DNA of 64,000 nucleotides from Billgrantia ethanolica (GTDB lineage: Bacteria > Pseudomonadota > Gammaproteobacteria > Pseudomonadales > Halomonadaceae). Positions 61,101 to 64,000 of this stretch are shown here, piece after piece. The DNA lies in the NCBI RefSeq assembly GCF_021404305.1, contig NZ_JABFTX010000001.1, forward strand, positions 434,001-498,000. The letters run 5' to 3'. Under the pieces are notes generated by a model. The model saw only the letters and a program-made list of their open reading frames with translations. It was not told the origin of the DNA and did not search any database. The position numbers and the translations under genes were made by a program. The first letter of the stretch is position 1. Every line of letters starts with the position of its first letter.

Positions 61101-61925
61101 TCAGGACGCTGTCCGGGTAGCTACCACCAGCAGATACTGTGCCTTGACGCGGGTACTGCCGTCGGTGGCCTCGTTACTACGGTTCCAGTGAGCCTCGAGA
61201 TCGCGACGCAGTGACTCACGCTCGTCATCTTCGAGCCTGGCCCAGGCGCGTTCGATTGGGCCGAAGAAGATTCTGTGGAACTCCACCACTTCGGGAACTG
61301 AAAACGGATACTGGAAGATGACAGTAACCGGTTTGGTGTTCAGCTCGCTGATGCCCTCACGCAGGCGCTGGTGTACCGTGGCGGGGTCTCCCCAGAGTGC
61401 GGGCGATGGCACCCCTTCCGGTGGCGGGGCGTAATGGCCGACGAGCTTGAACATATCACCGATGAAGGTCTCCGGCATCCAGTTGGCCATAGCGATGGTA
61501 CCGCCGGGGCGGCATACCCGCACCATTTCAGCGGCCGCACGCTCGGGTCGCGGAGCGAACATGGCTCCATACATGCTCACCACAACGTCGAACGCAGCAT
61601 CGGGTTGCGCGAGACTCTCGGCATCGTCAACCTCGAAGTGAATGTCCAGGCCTTCGGTGCGCGCTCGAGTACGGGCCTGTTCGATCAGATTATCTGCGAT
61701 ATCGATTCCCGTGACCGATGCGCCAGCACGGGCCGCTGGAATCGCCAGGTTCCCTGTACCGCAGGCGACATCGAGCAGTCGGATGCCGGGCTTGATGTCC
61801 AAAGCGGAAATGAAGTCGTCGGCATGGTGCTGGATGAATTTAGCGATTTCACTGAAATCACCGGCCATCCAAGTCTTGCGCATGCTTTCCTTGATAGTCT
61901 GGATATCAGGAGCATTGCCGGCCAT
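61101..61925 (-). CDS. class I SAM-dependent methyltransferase
   Basis: About 274 residues from the ATG at 61925 (GAGGGGG upstream; longer starts at 61961 and 62006 are possible). LLDVACGTGNLAIPAARAGA is the SAM-binding motif I, followed by VTGIDIADNLIEQA and FDVVVSMYGAMFAPRPERAA, a Methyltransf_11-type core, and then a substrate lid. The substrate is unknown. It stands alone, oriented against the T6SS array. Confidence 0.87.
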   Translation of the reverse strand: MAGNAPDIQTIKESMRKTWMAGDFSEIAKFIQHHADDFISALDIKPGIRLLDVACGTGNLAIPAARAGASVTGIDIADNLIEQARTRARTEGLDIHFEVDDAESLAQPDAAFDVVVSMYGAMFAPRPERAAAEMVRVCRPGGTIAMANWMPETFIGDMFKLVGHYAPPPEGVPSPALWGDPATVHQRLREGISELNTKPVTVIFQYPFSVPEVVEFHRIFFGPIERAWARLEDDERESLRRDLEAHWNRSNEATDGSTRVKAQYLLVVATRTAS

Positions 61926-62024
61926 ATGGCCCCCTCGCATGGATTGCCCATGCATTGTCATTGTGGGTTCGGAATGCCCTATCCAGTGTAGATGCCGCCA
62001 CAGCAAAACATGGCGTAATAATTC

Positions 62025-62060
62025 AAAACCCCTGAGCCAACCACTTGGCTCAGGGGTTTT
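62025..62060 (-). terminator. terminator downstream of HMG-CoA lyase
   Basis: AAAACCCCTGAGCCAA (62025-62040), loop CCAC, TTGGCTCAGGGGTTTT (62045-62060), a perfect 16-bp stem giving a T-run on either strand. It ends the leucine-degradation transcript and resembles the terminator at 48580. Confidence 0.85.
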
Positions 62061-62077
62061 CCGTTTCTGCTGTCTGC

Positions 62078-62977
62078 TTACTTCGCCGCCAGCGCCACGC
62101 CCACCTTGGAGCGGTTCGGCCGGCCGATGGTTTGGGTGATCCAGGTGCCGGTTTCGGCGAGCTTGTTGAGGTCGATGCCGGTTTCGATACCCAGGCCGTT
62201 GAGCAGGTAGACGACGTCTTCACTGGCCACGTTGCCGGAGGCACCTTTGGCGTAGGGGCAGCCGCCGAGGCCGGCGACAGAGCTGTCCACCACGCTGATG
62301 CCTTCTTCCAGCACGGCGTAGAGGTTGGCCAGCGCCTGGCCGTAGGTGTCGTGGAAGTGGGCGGCGAGCTTGTCCATGGGGATGTCGCGGCTCACGGCTT
62401 CGATCATGCGCTTGGCGGCGAGCGGGGTGCCGACGCCGATGGTGTCGCCGAGCGAGACTTCGTAGCAGCCCATATCGAACAGCGCCTTGCTCACCTCGGC
62501 CACCTTGGCCGGGGCGATCTCGCCTTCGTAGGGGCAGCCGAGCACGCAGGAGACGTAGCCGCGCACGCGCACGTTGGCCTCTCTGGCTCGCTCCAGCACG
62601 GGGGCGAAGCGCTCCAGCGATTCGGCGACGGAGCAGTTGATGTTCTTCTGCGAGAAGGCTTCACTGGCCGCGCCGAATACCGCCACTTCTTCCACGCCGC
62701 ACTCCAGCGCCGCTTCCAGCCCCTTGAGGTTGGGGGTGAGGGCGGCGTAGGTCACGCCTTGGCGACGCGTGAGACCGGTCATCACTTCACGATGGTCGGC
62801 CATCTGCGGCACCCACTTGGGCGAGACGAAGCTGGCCGCTTCGATGTAGCCGATGCCGGCAGCGCCCAGGCGGTCGATCAGTTCTAGCTTGGTGGCCGTG
62901 TCGATCGGGTTGGGCTCGTTCTGCAGCCCATCGCGGGGGCCGACCTCGACCAGGCGCACGCGCTTGGGGAATGCCAT
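62078..62977 (-). CDS. hydroxymethylglutaryl-CoA lyase
   Basis: 299 residues, a TIM-barrel lyase that splits HMG-CoA to acetoacetate and acetyl-CoA, the last step of leucine catabolism. [21 protein letters not shown] carries the catalytic arginine-aspartate, [15 protein letters not shown] the substrate loop, [16 protein letters not shown] the metal histidines, and [19 protein letters not shown] the essential cysteine. It lies downstream of the methylcrotonyl-CoA carboxylase biotin subunit gene, matching the liuD-liuE order in Pseudomonas. AAGGAG lies upstream of the start. Confidence 0.93.
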   Translation of the reverse strand: MAFPKRVRLVEVGPRDGLQNEPNPIDTATKLELIDRLGAAGIGYIEAASFVSPKWVPQMADHREVMTGLTRRQGVTYAALTPNLKGLEAALECGVEEVAVFGAASEAFSQKNINCSVAESLERFAPVLERAREANVRVRGYVSCVLGCPYEGEIAPAKVAEVSKALFDMGCYEVSLGDTIGVGTPLAAKRMIEAVSRDIPMDKLAAHFHDTYGQALANLYAVLEEGISVVDSSVAGLGGCPYAKGASGNVASEDVVYLLNGLGIETGIDLNKLAETGTWITQTIGRPNRSKVGVALAAK

Positions 62978-63074
62978 TTGTAAACTCCTTCCTGTTCACG
63001 GCCATGGTCATGATTCGCGGCTGATCCGTCGACAGGGCTATGCGGAGGCGCTGTAAATCCTTCCCTGGACGCTA

Positions 63075-63096
63075 CATTTGCCATCCATGGCAAATG
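63075..63096. repeat. perfect palindrome in the spacer between HMG-CoA lyase and carboxylase genes
   Basis: CATTTGCCAT-CC-ATGGCAAATG, a 10-bp dyad with a 2-base centre, inside a 179-base spacer. Too tight a loop for a good terminator hairpin; an operator or a dispersed repeat is possible. Confidence 0.5.
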
Positions 63097-63156
63097 ACCT
63101 CCGCTTCGCCCTGTCCCCGGCGCCGCTTAGCTTGGCTCTCTCACTTCGTTTCCAGT

Positions 63157-64000
63157 TTACTCGGCGGGAGCAAACTCGAGCAGCACGTCTCCCTGGCCCA
63201 CCGTATCGCCGGCGTTGAAGTGGAAGCTCTCCACGTGGCCGTCGGCGGGGGCGGTCATGGTGTGTTCCATCTTCATGGCTTCCATGACCATCAGCGGCAT
63301 GCCTTTCTCCACCTTCTGACCGGCTTCCACCAGCAGCGCGACCACGGTGCCGTGCATCGGCGCGGTGAGGGTCGATTCGGCTTCGTGGTGGCCGTGGTCG
63401 ATGGCGTCGATGCGGCGCCAGAACAGGCGGGTTTCGCCGCGCGGGTCGACCATCACGACGACGTTACCGTCGCGACGCGCCTGCAGGCGGCGGCGGTGCC
63501 CGTTGAGGGTGACGGCCACGGCGTCGCCTTCCAGATGCTGCAGGCGGGCGGTGAGGGTCTCGCCGCCGATGGTCAGGTCCCACGGGTCCGCACCGCTGGC
63601 ACGGGTGCCTTCCACCACGACCACGCCTTCGGCGTCATGCACCTGAGCTATGGACGGGTCGCACAGCGAGATGCGGATGGTGTGCGGGGCGTTGAGGCGG
63701 AAGCCGTCGTGGCGGTCCCACGGCGAGTCGCTCTCGCACTCACGGGCGAGCTGGTTGAGGCCGATCAGCGCGGCGCCGGCGTACTCTTCGATGTTGTACT
63801 GCTTGGGAGCAAAGAGGGTGGCCTCGTTCTTCTCGATGAAGCGGGTATCCAGCTCCGCGTTGCGGAACGCGAGATGGGTGGCCAGCCGCTGCAGGAAGGC
63901 GCGGTTGGTTACCACGCCCTGCACGTCGAGTGCCGCCAGCGCGCGGTTGAGGGTGGAGAGGGCCTGGTCGCGGTCGTCGCCGTGGACGATCAGCTTGGCG
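63157..64000 (-). CDS. methylcrotonyl-CoA carboxylase biotin-containing subunit, C-terminal part
   Basis: The frame runs from the stop at 63157 to the window edge (about 281 residues seen). The C-terminal biotinyl domain has the biotinylated lysine in MVMEAMKMEHTM followed by APADGHVESFHFNAGDTVGQGD. Upstream are the end of the biotin carboxylase domain (AKLIVHGDDRDQALSTLNRAL) and a linker domain. With the HMG-CoA lyase gene 179 bases downstream, the subunit fits 3-methylcrotonyl-CoA carboxylase of leucine degradation rather than propionyl- or acetyl-CoA carboxylase. Confidence 0.85.
   Translation of the reverse strand, partial: AKLIVHGDDRDQALSTLNRALAALDVQGVVTNRAFLQRLATHLAFRNAELDTRFIEKNEATLFAPKQYNIEEYAGAALIGLNQLARECESDSPWDRHDGFRLNAPHTIRISLCDPSIAQVHDAEGVVVVEGTRASGADPWDLTIGGETLTARLQHLEGDAVAVTLNGHRRRLQARRDGNVVVMVDPRGETRLFWRRIDAIDHGHHEAESTLTAPMHGTVVALLVEAGQKVEKGMPLMVMEAMKMEHTMTAPADGHVESFHFNAGDTVGQGDVLLEFAPAE

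Overview
The window looks like chromosomal DNA of a halophilic gammaproteobacterium, most likely Halomonas or a close relative. This is inferred from the GC-rich coding sequence, the Pseudomonas-like methionine gamma-lyase with its divergent AsnC regulator, the TRAP transporters, the OsmC-YcaO fusion and the liu-type leucine catabolism genes. No rRNA, tRNA or CRISPR array was seen.

Layout. From 1 to about 33 kb the DNA is ordinary housekeeping and accessory metabolism: a MocR-type regulator (cut by the window edge) divergent from a LysE exporter; threonine dehydratase, ExoD and a cation efflux protein; the AsnC regulator and methionine gamma-lyase; a chemoreceptor behind a clear sigma-28 promoter; a cytochrome P450; two diguanylate cyclases; AraC, Crp/Fnr, TetR and RpiR regulators; small stand-alone enzymes; a TRAP transporter operon with a racemase, governed by an RpiR regulator whose palindromic operator occurs twice; a FabF-like synthase divergent from a TetR regulator across a nested dyad operator; and a higBA toxin-antitoxin pair. 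KatG follows at 33.8-36.0 kb.

From about 37.1 to 42.25 kb the DNA is AT-richer and mosaic. Three or four attC-like sites with matching core boxes and extrahelical bases separate one-gene units. I read this as an integron cassette cluster without an integrase in view. Its genes encode a DUF2441-like protein (probably frameshifted), a protein with a HEPN-like motif, HNH and PD-(D/E)XK-type nuclease candidates and a transglutaminase-like protein. An IS remnant and a decayed copy of the N-terminus of the neighbouring giant regulator lie inside it.

From 42.3 to 47.8 kb there is a 1051-residue STAND-type ATPase regulator, an FAD oxidoreductase overlapping it tail to tail, and a small protein resembling the Rhodococcus VapA virulence family, with repeated operator-like motifs that could also mask its ribosome binding site.

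From 48.8 to 61.0 kb lies a type VI secretion island with no structural genes except VgrG: vgrG, a 1132-residue VasX-like pore-forming effector candidate, two tandem membrane immunity-like genes, a 46-codon immunity stub, a beta-propeller-like exported protein, then a second promoterless C-terminal copy of the effector followed by two more immunity-like genes and another stub. Almost all junctions are ATGA overlaps. The immunity paralogs have nearly identical ends but different membrane segments, and two of the four are almost identical to each other. This module-swapping array is the most interesting system in the window. Similar terminator hairpins in direct orientation flank the island. The window ends with a methyltransferase and two leucine-degradation genes (HMG-CoA lyase and the biotin subunit of methylcrotonyl-CoA carboxylase, the latter cut by the edge).
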